This document shows positions 6,357-13,343 of a DNA stretch of 23,255 bases, one piece after another. Where the stretch lies: contig CAZQAA010000191.1 in assembly GCA_964591255.1 (NCBI GenBank), positions 1-23,255 on the forward strand, written 5' to 3'. Positions within the stretch are counted from its first letter, which is position 1. Each line of letters starts with the position of its first letter. The notes beneath the pieces are model-generated. The model ran no database searches, had not been told where the DNA came from, and worked only from the letters and a program-made list of their open reading frames with translations. Origin of the DNA: CAZQAA01 sp964591255 (GTDB lineage: Bacteria; Desulfobacterota; DSM-4660; Desulfatiglandales; Desulfatiglandaceae). The position numbers and the translations under genes are program-made.

Positions 6357-7591
6357 TGTATTAAGGAAAATCCCAAAAAATCATTGATCAGTTCATGTCC
6401 TCTTTCAAATACAAGCCCGGATTCATTTGCATTTACCTCAAAAAATCCAATCCCTTCCACTCCTTTACCAAGATCATCCCTGCTGGCCCATGCAAACGGA
6501 GCAGGTTCACCAGTATGTGTCCTCTTGCTGACAGGTGTGAAATGATCGCTTACCACCATAATACGGTAATCAGCAAACCGGTTCATCTCCTCCAGCAGGG
6601 TCCCGATCACTTTCTCATCAACCGCCTCAATCGCCTGGACCTTTTCATCAATATTCCCGTTATGAGCCGCCTCATCAGGTGCCTCCACATGTATGAACAA
6701 AAAATCCAGATGATTAAGGGCATTAACCGCTCCTTGGGCCTTGCCTGTATAATTGGTATCAAGATAACCGGTTGCTCCTTCCACAAATATGGATTCAAGA
6801 CCCGCATAGGCGCCTATCCCTTTCAACAGGTCAACCGCAGAGATTATTCCCCCTTTTAATCCAAACTTGTCATAAAAAGGGGGAAGGCTCGGTGCCTTCC
6901 CCTGTCCCCACAGCCAGATGGAATTTGCCTCATTCAGCCCCGCGTCCCTCCTTTTCAGATTAACCGGATGATCATGGAGACAACCCCACGATTCCCTGAT
7001 AATCGCAACAATCGGATTATCTCCCGAATCATTGAGGTATGATGCCATATTTTGATCCAGCACATCATGGGGAGGAATTGTCCTCAGGTCTTCAGGAGCA
7101 TGATCCCACACAAAAAGATGTCTGTAAGCCACACCCGGATAGATCCTCACTCCAGGCGGGATCTCCATATCTCTTTTCAGTGATTCCACAATCTGTGTTG
7201 CCTCTCCTGTCGTAATATCACCTGCACTGTGACTCTTCATGATGATATCGGATTCAGACCTATAATCCAGCGTGACCAGATTCATTCGGAAGGCAGTCTC
7301 CGTTGGTATGAGCTCCACCCCCATGCTCCCCGCCTCAAAGGCAGCCCGCCCGGTGTGATATACCCTGGGGTCATATCCGAGAAGGGAAAGGTTGGCCACA
7401 TCGCTGCCGGGCTCCATACCGTTGGGAATCGTTCGCACAAGCCCGATACAGGAGGCTGCAATCCGGTCCATATTTGGGGTTTTTGCCACTTCCAGAGGAG
7501 TCTTTCCTCCCAGTTCGGGAAGCGGATAATCGGCCATGCCGTCACCTACTACAATGACATATTTTCTGTTATGAGTTCTTTCTTCATTCAC
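6353..7591 (-). CDS. apgM: ApgM-family cofactor-independent phosphoglycerate mutase; possible homoserine kinase
   Basis: A 412-residue alkaline-phosphatase superfamily protein. GDGMAD (16-21) holds metal ligands, GSDVANLSLLGYDP holds the phosphorylatable Ser63, and VEAPDEAAHNG and VVSDHFTPV near the C-terminal third complete the metal sites. The family interconverts 3- and 2-phosphoglycerate. Some members that sit next to threonine genes have been proposed to be alternative homoserine kinases (ThrB2). Here the GTG start overlaps the homoserine dehydrogenase stop codon by 4 bases (GTGA) and no GHMP-type thrB is in the window. The second role is therefore a serious option. Sequence alone cannot choose between the two. 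Confidence 0.9.
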   Translation of the reverse strand: MNEERTHNRKYVIVVGDGMADYPLPELGGKTPLEVAKTPNMDRIAASCIGLVRTIPNGMEPGSDVANLSLLGYDPRVYHTGRAAFEAGSMGVELIPTETAFRMNLVTLDYRSESDIIMKSHSAGDITTGEATQIVESLKRDMEIPPGVRIYPGVAYRHLFVWDHAPEDLRTIPPHDVLDQNMASYLNDSGDNPIVAIIRESWGCLHDHPVNLKRRDAGLNEANSIWLWGQGKAPSLPPFYDKFGLKGGIISAVDLLKGIGAYAGLESIFVEGATGYLDTNYTGKAQGAVNALNHLDFLFIHVEAPDEAAHNGNIDEKVQAIEAVDEKVIGTLLEEMNRFADYRIMVVSDHFTPVSKRTHTGEPAPFAWASRDDLGKGVEGIGFFEVNANESGLVFERGHELINDFLGFSLIH

Positions 7592-8898
7592 ATCTTGAGC
7601 CTTTCAACACGGATCATCACGGTCTTGTCAGTCACCATGTCCAAATCGTCAATCAATGAAACAGCCCTGCGCACACTGCTCTCCTTGGCTTCATGGGTTA
7701 GCATTACTACAGGCACTGTTCCGTTTACTTCCCTCCCCTTCTGTATTACCGATGATATGCTTATTTGGTGTTCGCCCAGGATACCGGCTATCTTTGAAAG
7801 CACACCAGGCCGGTCCACGGCCGGCACCCTGAAATAATAGGCGCTGGTCAATTTATCGATCGGCTGAATATTTACTCCATTTGGTCGGCAGTGGACATGT
7901 CCCAGGGGAGGCATAAAAGGTTTCTCTCCCACGCTTATATGCCTTGCCAGAGTCATAATGTCTGAGACCACCGCGCTTCCGGTCGGCTTCCTGCCGGCAC
8001 CCAGTCCGTAGTAGAGATTAGGCCCCACAAAGTCACCTTCCACATAAATAGCATTAAAGGCCTCATCAACATTAGCCAAAATATAATCCTTGGGGATCAT
8101 GGCTGGATGTACCCGCATCTCCAGGCCGTCATCCAGGACCTTCGCTATAGCCAGCAGCTTGATTCTGTATCCAAATTCGTCCGCAAAACGTATATCATCC
8201 GGCGTAAGTTTATCGATCCCTTCCTTATAGATACGTCCATAATCGAGTGGAACGCCGGACAAAAGAGACATAAGTATGGCCAGTTTATGGGCCGCGTCGG
8301 TACCGTCCACATCAAGGGTAGGAGGGTCCTCGGCGATACCTAATTCAACCGCTTCCTCGACTACATGATCATAGGAAAGACCATCCTTGGTCATCCTGGT
8401 CAGAATATAATTTGATGTCCCATTCAGGATACCCATCAAAAGCTTTATACGGTTGGCCGAAAGACCGCTTTTCAAGGCACCGATAATAGGGATACCCCCT
8501 CCCACACTCGCTTCAAAGGACAAAGATACCCCATGGAGTTGGGCAGCGGTATAGATTTCATGACCATGCTCTGCCAAGAGGGCCTTATTGGCGGTAACCA
8601 CATGCTTGCCCATTTCCATGGCCCTTATTACATACTCTTTTGCTTTGGTGACACCTCCCATAAGCTCCACGACTATCTTGATCTCCGGATCTTCAATAAC
8701 CTCGAGTGCATTTACGGTCAAAACTTTATGGTCTACATGGACTCCTCGATCAGTCTTGATATCAAGATCCGCTATCTTCTCGACCACCACATATGCTCCG
8801 ACCCTGTCTCTGATAATATCCCGGTTTGTGGCAAGCACTTCAAATGTCCCTGCCCCCACAGTTCCAAAACCTATAATGCCAATCTTGATAGGCTCCAT
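7588..8898 (-). CDS. hom: Homoserine dehydrogenase
   Basis: A 436-residue enzyme reducing L-aspartate semialdehyde to homoserine on the way to threonine and methionine. The NAD(P)-binding loop is GIIGFGTVGAG (7-17), followed by VVTANKALLA with Lys105. The catalytic region DVDGTDAAHKLAILMSL carries Lys205. A C-terminal ACT domain spans about residues 355-425 (YYFRVPAVDRPGVLSKIAGIL), so threonine feedback is likely. It is a stand-alone enzyme, not fused to aspartate kinase. It starts 18 bp after the aminotransferase gene with GGGG 8 bases before ATG, and it overlaps apgM by 4 bases. It draws on the same aspartate semialdehyde pool as the ADH synthase at 2729-3526. Confidence 0.96.
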   Translation of the reverse strand: MEPIKIGIIGFGTVGAGTFEVLATNRDIIRDRVGAYVVVEKIADLDIKTDRGVHVDHKVLTVNALEVIEDPEIKIVVELMGGVTKAKEYVIRAMEMGKHVVTANKALLAEHGHEIYTAAQLHGVSLSFEASVGGGIPIIGALKSGLSANRIKLLMGILNGTSNYILTRMTKDGLSYDHVVEEAVELGIAEDPPTLDVDGTDAAHKLAILMSLLSGVPLDYGRIYKEGIDKLTPDDIRFADEFGYRIKLLAIAKVLDDGLEMRVHPAMIPKDYILANVDEAFNAIYVEGDFVGPNLYYGLGAGRKPTGSAVVSDIMTLARHISVGEKPFMPPLGHVHCRPNGVNIQPIDKLTSAYYFRVPAVDRPGVLSKIAGILGEHQISISSVIQKGREVNGTVPVVMLTHEAKESSVRRAVSLIDDLDMVTDKTVMIRVERLKM

Positions 8899-8916
8899 TC
8901 TTGTTTCCCCGATGAT

Positions 8917-10083
8917 CTACAGAATCTGTTTTATCCCTCTTATTGCCTGCTTTGTCCGGTGGGGATTTTCCACCAACGCGAACCGCACAAAATCATCACC
9001 ATATTCACCGAACCCAATCCCAGGAGATACTGCCACCCTCGCCTCCTTGATAAGGAGTTCGGAAAATTTGAGTGAACCCATGTCCCTGTATTTTTCCGGA
9101 ATCCTGGCCCATACAAACATCGTTGCCTTGGGTTTTTCTGTTTTCCACCCAATACGGTTCAGGCCGTCCACCAGGGCATCCCTTCGTTCTTTATATGTGG
9201 CCACAATATCCCTCACACAATCATACGGACCGTTTAAGGCAATGATGGATGCAATCTGTATGGGCTGGAAAACTCCATAATCAAGATAACTCTTTATTCT
9301 CCTCAGGGCACCCACCAGTACGGGATTCCCCACACAAAATCCTACCCGCCAACCCGGCATGGAGTAGCTCTTTGAGAGACTGAAAAGCTCCACACCTATA
9401 TCTTTTGCACCGGGAACCTGCAAAAAACTGGGAGGAGTGTACCCATCAAATGTAAGGTCTGCATAAGCGAAATCATGTACAACAATAATGTCATGTTCCT
9501 TGCAGAACTCCACGATCTTTTCAAAAAAATCCTCATTCACCACCGCCGTAGTGGGATTATGGGGATAGGAAAGGATAAGCATCTTGGGATTGGGCCATGT
9601 CTGCTTGGTGGCGGCCAACAAGTCCTCAAAAAAATCCCTGTCAGGACCTATTGGAATACTTCTCAAATCCCCACCGGCAATAATAACAGAATATGGGTGT
9701 ATCGGATACGTAGGGTTGGGAGAAAAAACCACGTCTCCCGGGCTGATAGTGGCAAGCACGAGATGGGAAAGGCCCTCTTTCGCACCAATGGTAACTATGG
9801 CCTCTTCCTCGGGATCGAGTTCCACGTCAAAACGCCTTCTGTACCAGTTGCATATGGCCTCTCTCAGCTTGGTAATCCCCATGGAGGCGGAATATCGGTG
9901 ATTATGCCCCTTTTTTGCAGACTCTATAAGCTTGTCCACAATATGTTTAGGCGTAGGGATGTCGGGATTTCCCATGCCGAAATCCACAATATCTTCTCCC
10001 CTGTGCCTTGCGTCCATCTTGATCTTGTTAACAATGGAAAACACATAGGGAGGCAGACGACTCATTCTCCTGAATTCTTGCAT
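8917..10083 (-). CDS. alaC: AlaC-type class I/II aminotransferase
   Basis: A 388-residue fold-type I PLP enzyme. The PLP lysine is Lys238 in SLSKSYSMPGWRVGF. LSYPHNPT (Asn176), VHDFAYADL (Asp204, Tyr207) and the substrate-carboxylate Arg in DDFVRFALVEN complete the site. It resembles the E. coli AlaC/YfdZ group (glutamate-pyruvate transaminase). Members often lie just upstream of hom in Deltaproteobacteria, so a role in aspartate-family or aromatic transamination is also possible. LL-diaminopimelate aminotransferase (DapL) is a less likely alternative. ATG 10083 was chosen because GTGGAG lies 8 bases upstream. The longer frame from 10140 nearly reaches the tsaC stop. Confidence 0.88.
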   Translation of the reverse strand: MQEFRRMSRLPPYVFSIVNKIKMDARHRGEDIVDFGMGNPDIPTPKHIVDKLIESAKKGHNHRYSASMGITKLREAICNWYRRRFDVELDPEEEAIVTIGAKEGLSHLVLATISPGDVVFSPNPTYPIHPYSVIIAGGDLRSIPIGPDRDFFEDLLAATKQTWPNPKMLILSYPHNPTTAVVNEDFFEKIVEFCKEHDIIVVHDFAYADLTFDGYTPPSFLQVPGAKDIGVELFSLSKSYSMPGWRVGFCVGNPVLVGALRRIKSYLDYGVFQPIQIASIIALNGPYDCVRDIVATYKERRDALVDGLNRIGWKTEKPKATMFVWARIPEKYRDMGSLKFSELLIKEARVAVSPGIGFGEYGDDFVRFALVENPHRTKQAIRGIKQIL

Positions 10084-10147
10084 AACATCAACTCCACAAA
10101 TGAAATATTCGAAAACGGACGGCCAGCCGTTGGCTGTCATTCCTTAT

Positions 10148-10768
10148 TCATATAAATTCATCCAACTGGTCCTTGGTAATAATCCCCCTTCTCAAAATCT
10201 TAGGGGGACAAACAGTTACATCCAGGACCGTGGATCCCGTCTTTCCCTCAAGTCTCCCCCCATCAAGTGTAAAATCTACCCTGTCACCAAAGACCTTCAA
10301 CACTTCCGATGCATCTATGCAGGCGGATTTGCCGGATATATTTGCACTCGTCCCACTTATAGGTCTGCCCACTGCCCGGGTCAGACTCATCACTACAGGA
10401 TGGCTGGAGACCCGTATGCCGATTTTACCGGTCCCTCCGGTCAAAAGGGGTGACAGTTTCTGGCCGGCCTCAAAAACAAGAGTCAGACCTCCAGGCCAAA
10501 ATTCTTCCATAAGTTGATATGCAACCGGAGGAATCCGCTCAACAAATCGAGACAATACAGCCTCTGAACTTATCAGGATAAGGATAGGCCTATTTAACTC
10601 CCTTTGTTTGATCAAAAAAAGCCTTTTAATGGCATCTTCATTTGTTGCATCAACTCCAAGGCCATAAAAGGATTCTGTGGGAAAGGCAACTAAACGGCCT
10701 GACAAAATAAAATCTGCTGCCTTATTGACGGCATCCTGAAAATCATCTGGATCCAAGACGTTGGTCAT
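10148..10768 (-). CDS. tsaC: L-threonylcarbamoyladenylate synthase (Sua5/YrdC family)
   Basis: A 206-residue protein that makes threonylcarbamoyl-AMP from threonine, bicarbonate and ATP for the t6A37 modification of ANN-decoding tRNAs. FPTESFYGLG (near 30), the K-x-R-type stretch IKQRELNRPILILI, FWPGGLTLV, and SGTSANISGKSA are the family landmarks. Length matches TsaC without the extra Sua5 domain. The start is uncertain. ATG 10768 gives the normal length but lacks a close ribosome site (GGAGAGG lies over 20 bases away). The 10837 start would add 23 residues unlike the family and falls within a possible promoter. Confidence 0.92.
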   Translation of the reverse strand: MTNVLDPDDFQDAVNKAADFILSGRLVAFPTESFYGLGVDATNEDAIKRLFLIKQRELNRPILILISSEAVLSRFVERIPPVAYQLMEEFWPGGLTLVFEAGQKLSPLLTGGTGKIGIRVSSHPVVMSLTRAVGRPISGTSANISGKSACIDASEVLKVFGDRVDFTLDGGRLEGKTGSTVLDVTVCPPKILRRGIITKDQLDEFI

Positions 10769-10821
10769 AGAATCATTTCTGTTTCTATATTTTTCCTCTC
10801 CATAATTTATTTGCTCTTTAT

Positions 10822-10870
10822 AACAGCCTGTTGTCAAGCCTGTTAGACCTGTTAAAACACCTATAGTGTT
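10822..10870 (-). promoter_or_regulatory. Repeat-rich tsaC upstream region with possible promoter
   Basis: Three plus-strand copies of CCTGTT lie at 10827, 10839 and 10848. The first belongs to the perfect palindrome AACAG-C-CTGTT (10822-10832). A second palindrome, AACAC-CTATA-GTGTT (10856-10870), covers the purE stop codon. A minus-strand TTGACA (10837-10832) with 17 bases to a poor GCAAAT (10814-10809) could be a promoter for tsaC. The arrangement looks like an operator, but no regulator can be named. Confidence 0.35.
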
Positions 10871-11357
10871 ACGGCTTGCTAACAGGCAGGCCGCCCCTCA
10901 GCCTTTTGCGATACTCTTCCAATTTATGGGCAATTGCCGGATATTTCAGGGCCAGTATCTGGGCCGCAAAGACTGCGGCATTCTTTGCCCCGCCTTTCCC
11001 AACAGCCATGGTGGCGACAGGAATACCCGGTGGCATCTGGACCGTGGACAAAAGGGCATCAAACCCATTGAGCGGGGATGAATCTATGGGAACACCTATT
11101 ACAGGCAGGGTAGTAAGTCCTGCAATAAAACCGGCCAGGTGTGCTGCCCAGCCTGCGCCAGCGATAATCACCTCGATTCCGCGTTCAGCGGCAGACAAGA
11201 CATATTCCCTCGTAAGATCCGGTGTCCGATGTGCGGAAAGCACCTTTATCTCGCCCGAAATACCGAATTCATTGAGCAGCTCCATACAACCCTGCATCAC
11301 GTCTCTATCAGAAGCGCTCCCCATAATCACGCCTACCAACGGTGTTTCCGAATTCAT
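10869..11357 (-). CDS. purE: 5-(carboxyamino)imidazole ribonucleotide mutase
   Basis: A 162-residue enzyme of purine synthesis that makes 4-carboxy-AIR, either from N5-CAIR (class I) or from AIR and CO2 (class II). GSASD (13-17), SAHRTPD with His43, and AGAGWAAHLAG with His73 are the active-site motifs. SAHRTP points to class I. That class needs PurK, which is not in the window. It starts 9 bp after the DUF3786 gene, with AGGTGA as ribosome site. Length is normal. Confidence 0.95.
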   Translation of the reverse strand: MNSETPLVGVIMGSASDRDVMQGCMELLNEFGISGEIKVLSAHRTPDLTREYVLSAAERGIEVIIAGAGWAAHLAGFIAGLTTLPVIGVPIDSSPLNGFDALLSTVQMPPGIPVATMAVGKGGAKNAAVFAAQILALKYPAIAHKLEEYRKRLRGGLPVSKP

Positions 11358-11366
11358 CTTGTCACC

Positions 11367-12029
11367 TCAAAAATGCATATTCCAACAAATTAGTTTTATC
11401 CCCTTTTTTGCCATACCTATAAGCGGATACACAATCATACCTGCCAGCCAGGCGATATCTTCCGCCGAGAGGATATCGGATATACTCCGATCAAACAAGA
11501 GGTTTCCCTCAGGGGGAAATTCATCATCTCCACTCCACAGGATCAGGGCAACAGGCACGTATGGCAGGGCCCGGACAACCACTGAAAAATCACCATGGTC
11601 AAGGCGGCTTGCACCGTACAGTTCTTCAGCCAGTCTGATCATATCTTCCGGTCGACTCCCAAAGACCTGCACCATCGGATTCTTGGCCCGCCTTACGAAT
11701 GCGTCAAGATAAAATCTGCCATCAGGCACCTCCTGGTACGAGATCCATTCGCCCTCAATCCTGTCGCCCATAGCCCCGTTCAGGTAATGAAGGAGCAAAA
11801 CCTGCTCCTGTAAAGTTACCTCATCACCAGGCCCTTTGACAGAAAATTCGCATTCCGGCCACGTGACAGATACCATTCTGTTCAAAAAATTCAGTGTCAA
11901 GACAGGTCGATTCTCTGGATCAAGCTCAAAATCCGCACCGCTCATTCCTGCGACACGCTTGGGATTTTTCTCCTTCAAATCTCCTTTGCCAATTTCCACT
12001 GCCTGCCTGTAATCATCGATTCTCGCCAT
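11367..12029 (-). CDS. DUF3786-domain protein of unknown function
   Basis: A 220-residue soluble protein that resembles DUF3786 proteins of anaerobes. The most family-like part is near residues 155-200, VALILWSGDDEFPPEGNLLF followed by DRSISDILSAEDIAWL. No catalytic motif, signal peptide or membrane segment stands out, and Cys is nearly absent (one near the C-terminus). Function is unknown. The start is ATG 12029, 8 bases after AAGGAG. A GTG nine bases upstream overlaps that ribosome site and is less likely. It appears to be the first gene of the minus-strand run that continues into purE 9 bp later. Confidence 0.75.
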   Translation of the reverse strand: MARIDDYRQAVEIGKGDLKEKNPKRVAGMSGADFELDPENRPVLTLNFLNRMVSVTWPECEFSVKGPGDEVTLQEQVLLLHYLNGAMGDRIEGEWISYQEVPDGRFYLDAFVRRAKNPMVQVFGSRPEDMIRLAEELYGASRLDHGDFSVVVRALPYVPVALILWSGDDEFPPEGNLLFDRSISDILSAEDIAWLAGMIVYPLIGMAKKGIKLICWNMHF

Positions 12030-12070
12030 AACCGGCACTCCTTAACATGTTTTGTCATCTTTCCTTTTCC

Positions 12071-12099
12071 TTATAATAGACTTTAAATCCTAATATCAA
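12071..12099 (-). promoter_or_regulatory. Possible promoter for the DUF3786-purE run
   Basis: On the minus strand TTGATA (12099-12094) is followed after 15 bases by TATTAT (12078-12073), or after 17 bases by TTATAA (12076-12071). Spacing and sequence each deviate from consensus. The region is AT-rich and 42 bases upstream of the start, a sensible place for a promoter, but the call is weak. Confidence 0.35.
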
Positions 12100-12140
12100 G
12101 TCCATTTTCAATTGTATATCAGGCCATGAATCAAGAACAC

Positions 12141-12169
12141 TTGACATTAGTAATGGATGAAAATAAACT
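12141..12169 (+). promoter_or_regulatory. Sigma-70 type promoter for corC
   Basis: A perfect TTGACA (12141-12146), a 17-base spacer and TAAACT (12164-12169) point at corC. The predicted start near 12176 gives a leader of about 130 bases that includes the long hairpin at 12227-12271. Confidence 0.6.
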
Positions 12170-12226
12170 TTTTCGCAGCACCTTGAACGCTTATAGATTT
12201 AAAGGATCGACGGCCCTAAGGCTCCG

Positions 12227-12271
12227 GCAGGCTGTTGAAAAAGTGCTACCATACATTTTTCAGTAGTCTGC
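12227..12271 (+). repeat. 16-bp hairpin in the corC leader, repeat-like
   Basis: GCAGGCTGTTGAAAAA (12227-12242) pairs along its full length with TTTTTCAGTAGTCTGC (12256-12271), with 13 Watson-Crick and 3 G-U pairs around a 13-base loop. No U tract follows, so it is not an ordinary terminator. The arm TTTTTCAACAGCCTGC, as read on the other strand, resembles ends of short dispersed repeats in deltaproteobacterial genomes (from memory, not searched). It may be a MITE-like repeat, or a structure affecting corC translation 20-40 bases downstream. Confidence 0.6.
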
Positions 12272-12309
12272 AAAAACGCCTTGAGCCAAAGAGGAGATAA
12301 AAAATATCC

Positions 12310-13152
12310 TTGGAAGACGATTCGGAACAAGGAGTTGTTGCCTTTCTAAGGTCTCTGATCAGAAAAAGGCATCACCTTAGTGACAGCAACGATCTGACGG
12401 AAGAAATTCACGACCTGGTAAATGAAGGTCAGGCCAGAGGTCTTATCAGCGACGAAGAGTCGGATATGGTCTACGGTGTGCTTGACCTTAAAGAGACGAA
12501 TGCAAGCTCTATCATGGTTCCCCGCACAGAAATCTCCTCTGCCCCGGTCGATACCACTTTAAGCTCAATCATTAAACTGGTGACTGACTGTGGCCATACC
12601 AGGATTCCCATTAGCAAAAACAATATTGATGAAATCATAGGCATACTCCATTCCAAGGATCTCCTTAAGCTATGGGGAAAAGATCCCTCATCCAAAATCC
12701 CGCTGGATATCCTCAGGAAGCCCTATTTTGTGCCAGGCACCCAGAAAATCAGTGAATTATTAAAGGATCTGAAGAAAGAGAAGACCCATCTGGCCATAGT
12801 AACCGACGAATACGGAGGGACCGCAGGGATAATCACGATTGAGGATATATTGGAGGAGATCGTCGGGGAAATAATGGACGAACACGACAACGAAGACCCT
12901 CTCATCACCAGCACTGAAGATGGCTCCCTCCTGGTGGATGCCCGTCTTGAGATCGAGAAACTGCAAGAGCATCTGAACATAGACCTTCCTGAGGGAAACT
13001 TCGAGTCAGTAGGCGGATTCATAATTCACATAGTTGGGAAAATACCACAAGTTGGCGAAAAAATCAGATTCGGTGACATGGAAATCACCATAAAAAAGGC
13101 AGACCAGCGCAAAATTGACAAGGTCCTCATAAAATCTTCACCAAAACCATAA
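12310..13152 (+). CDS. corC: CorC/HlyC-type CBS-domain protein
   Basis: A 280-residue cytoplasmic protein with two CBS motifs (about 65-185; MVPRTEI, TRIPISKNNIDEIIGILHSKDLL, HLAIVTDEYGGTAGIITIEDILEEIVGEI) and a C-terminal CorC_HlyC domain (about 195-275). The family is linked to magnesium/cobalt efflux and envelope function. In many proteobacteria the gene is directly upstream of lnt. There is no DUF21 membrane domain, so this is the short CorC form. The start is unusual: TTG 12310 lies 13 bases after GGAG, whereas an in-frame ATA at 12304 has ideal 7-base spacing, and no ATG fits. The 190 bp after the gene hold only weak inverted repeats. Confidence 0.9.
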   Translation: MEDDSEQGVVAFLRSLIRKRHHLSDSNDLTEEIHDLVNEGQARGLISDEESDMVYGVLDLKETNASSIMVPRTEISSAPVDTTLSSIIKLVTDCGHTRIPISKNNIDEIIGILHSKDLLKLWGKDPSSKIPLDILRKPYFVPGTQKISELLKDLKKEKTHLAIVTDEYGGTAGIITIEDILEEIVGEIMDEHDNEDPLITSTEDGSLLVDARLEIEKLQEHLNIDLPEGNFESVGGFIIHIVGKIPQVGEKIRFGDMEITIKKADQRKIDKVLIKSSPKP

Positions 13153-13343
13153 CAGACCCACATATAACAAATATCCTGCCCTGACCCGTCCTCGGCTTTC
13201 TCTTTTAAGCGTAGCTTCAATCTTCTACCGCTGTATCGAGTCATGAAAGCATCAGGATCGATGGTAGAAATATGCTGCCTATCGGTAGATGTCTGCTTGG
13301 AAATGGGCTATTGTGAAAAACAGCCATTTATGGGGGAGGGGAA

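Noticed and set aside
12126..12269. 47-codon plus-strand frame in the corC leader
   Set aside because: It overlaps the corC promoter and the hairpin, has no ribosome site and reads as random sequence.
13223..13329. Inverted repeats TTCTACC/GGTAGAA and AAATGGGCT/AGCCATTT between corC and the ATPase gene
   Set aside because: The arms are short, widely spaced or bulged, and no U tract follows, so a terminator call for either converging gene is not supported.
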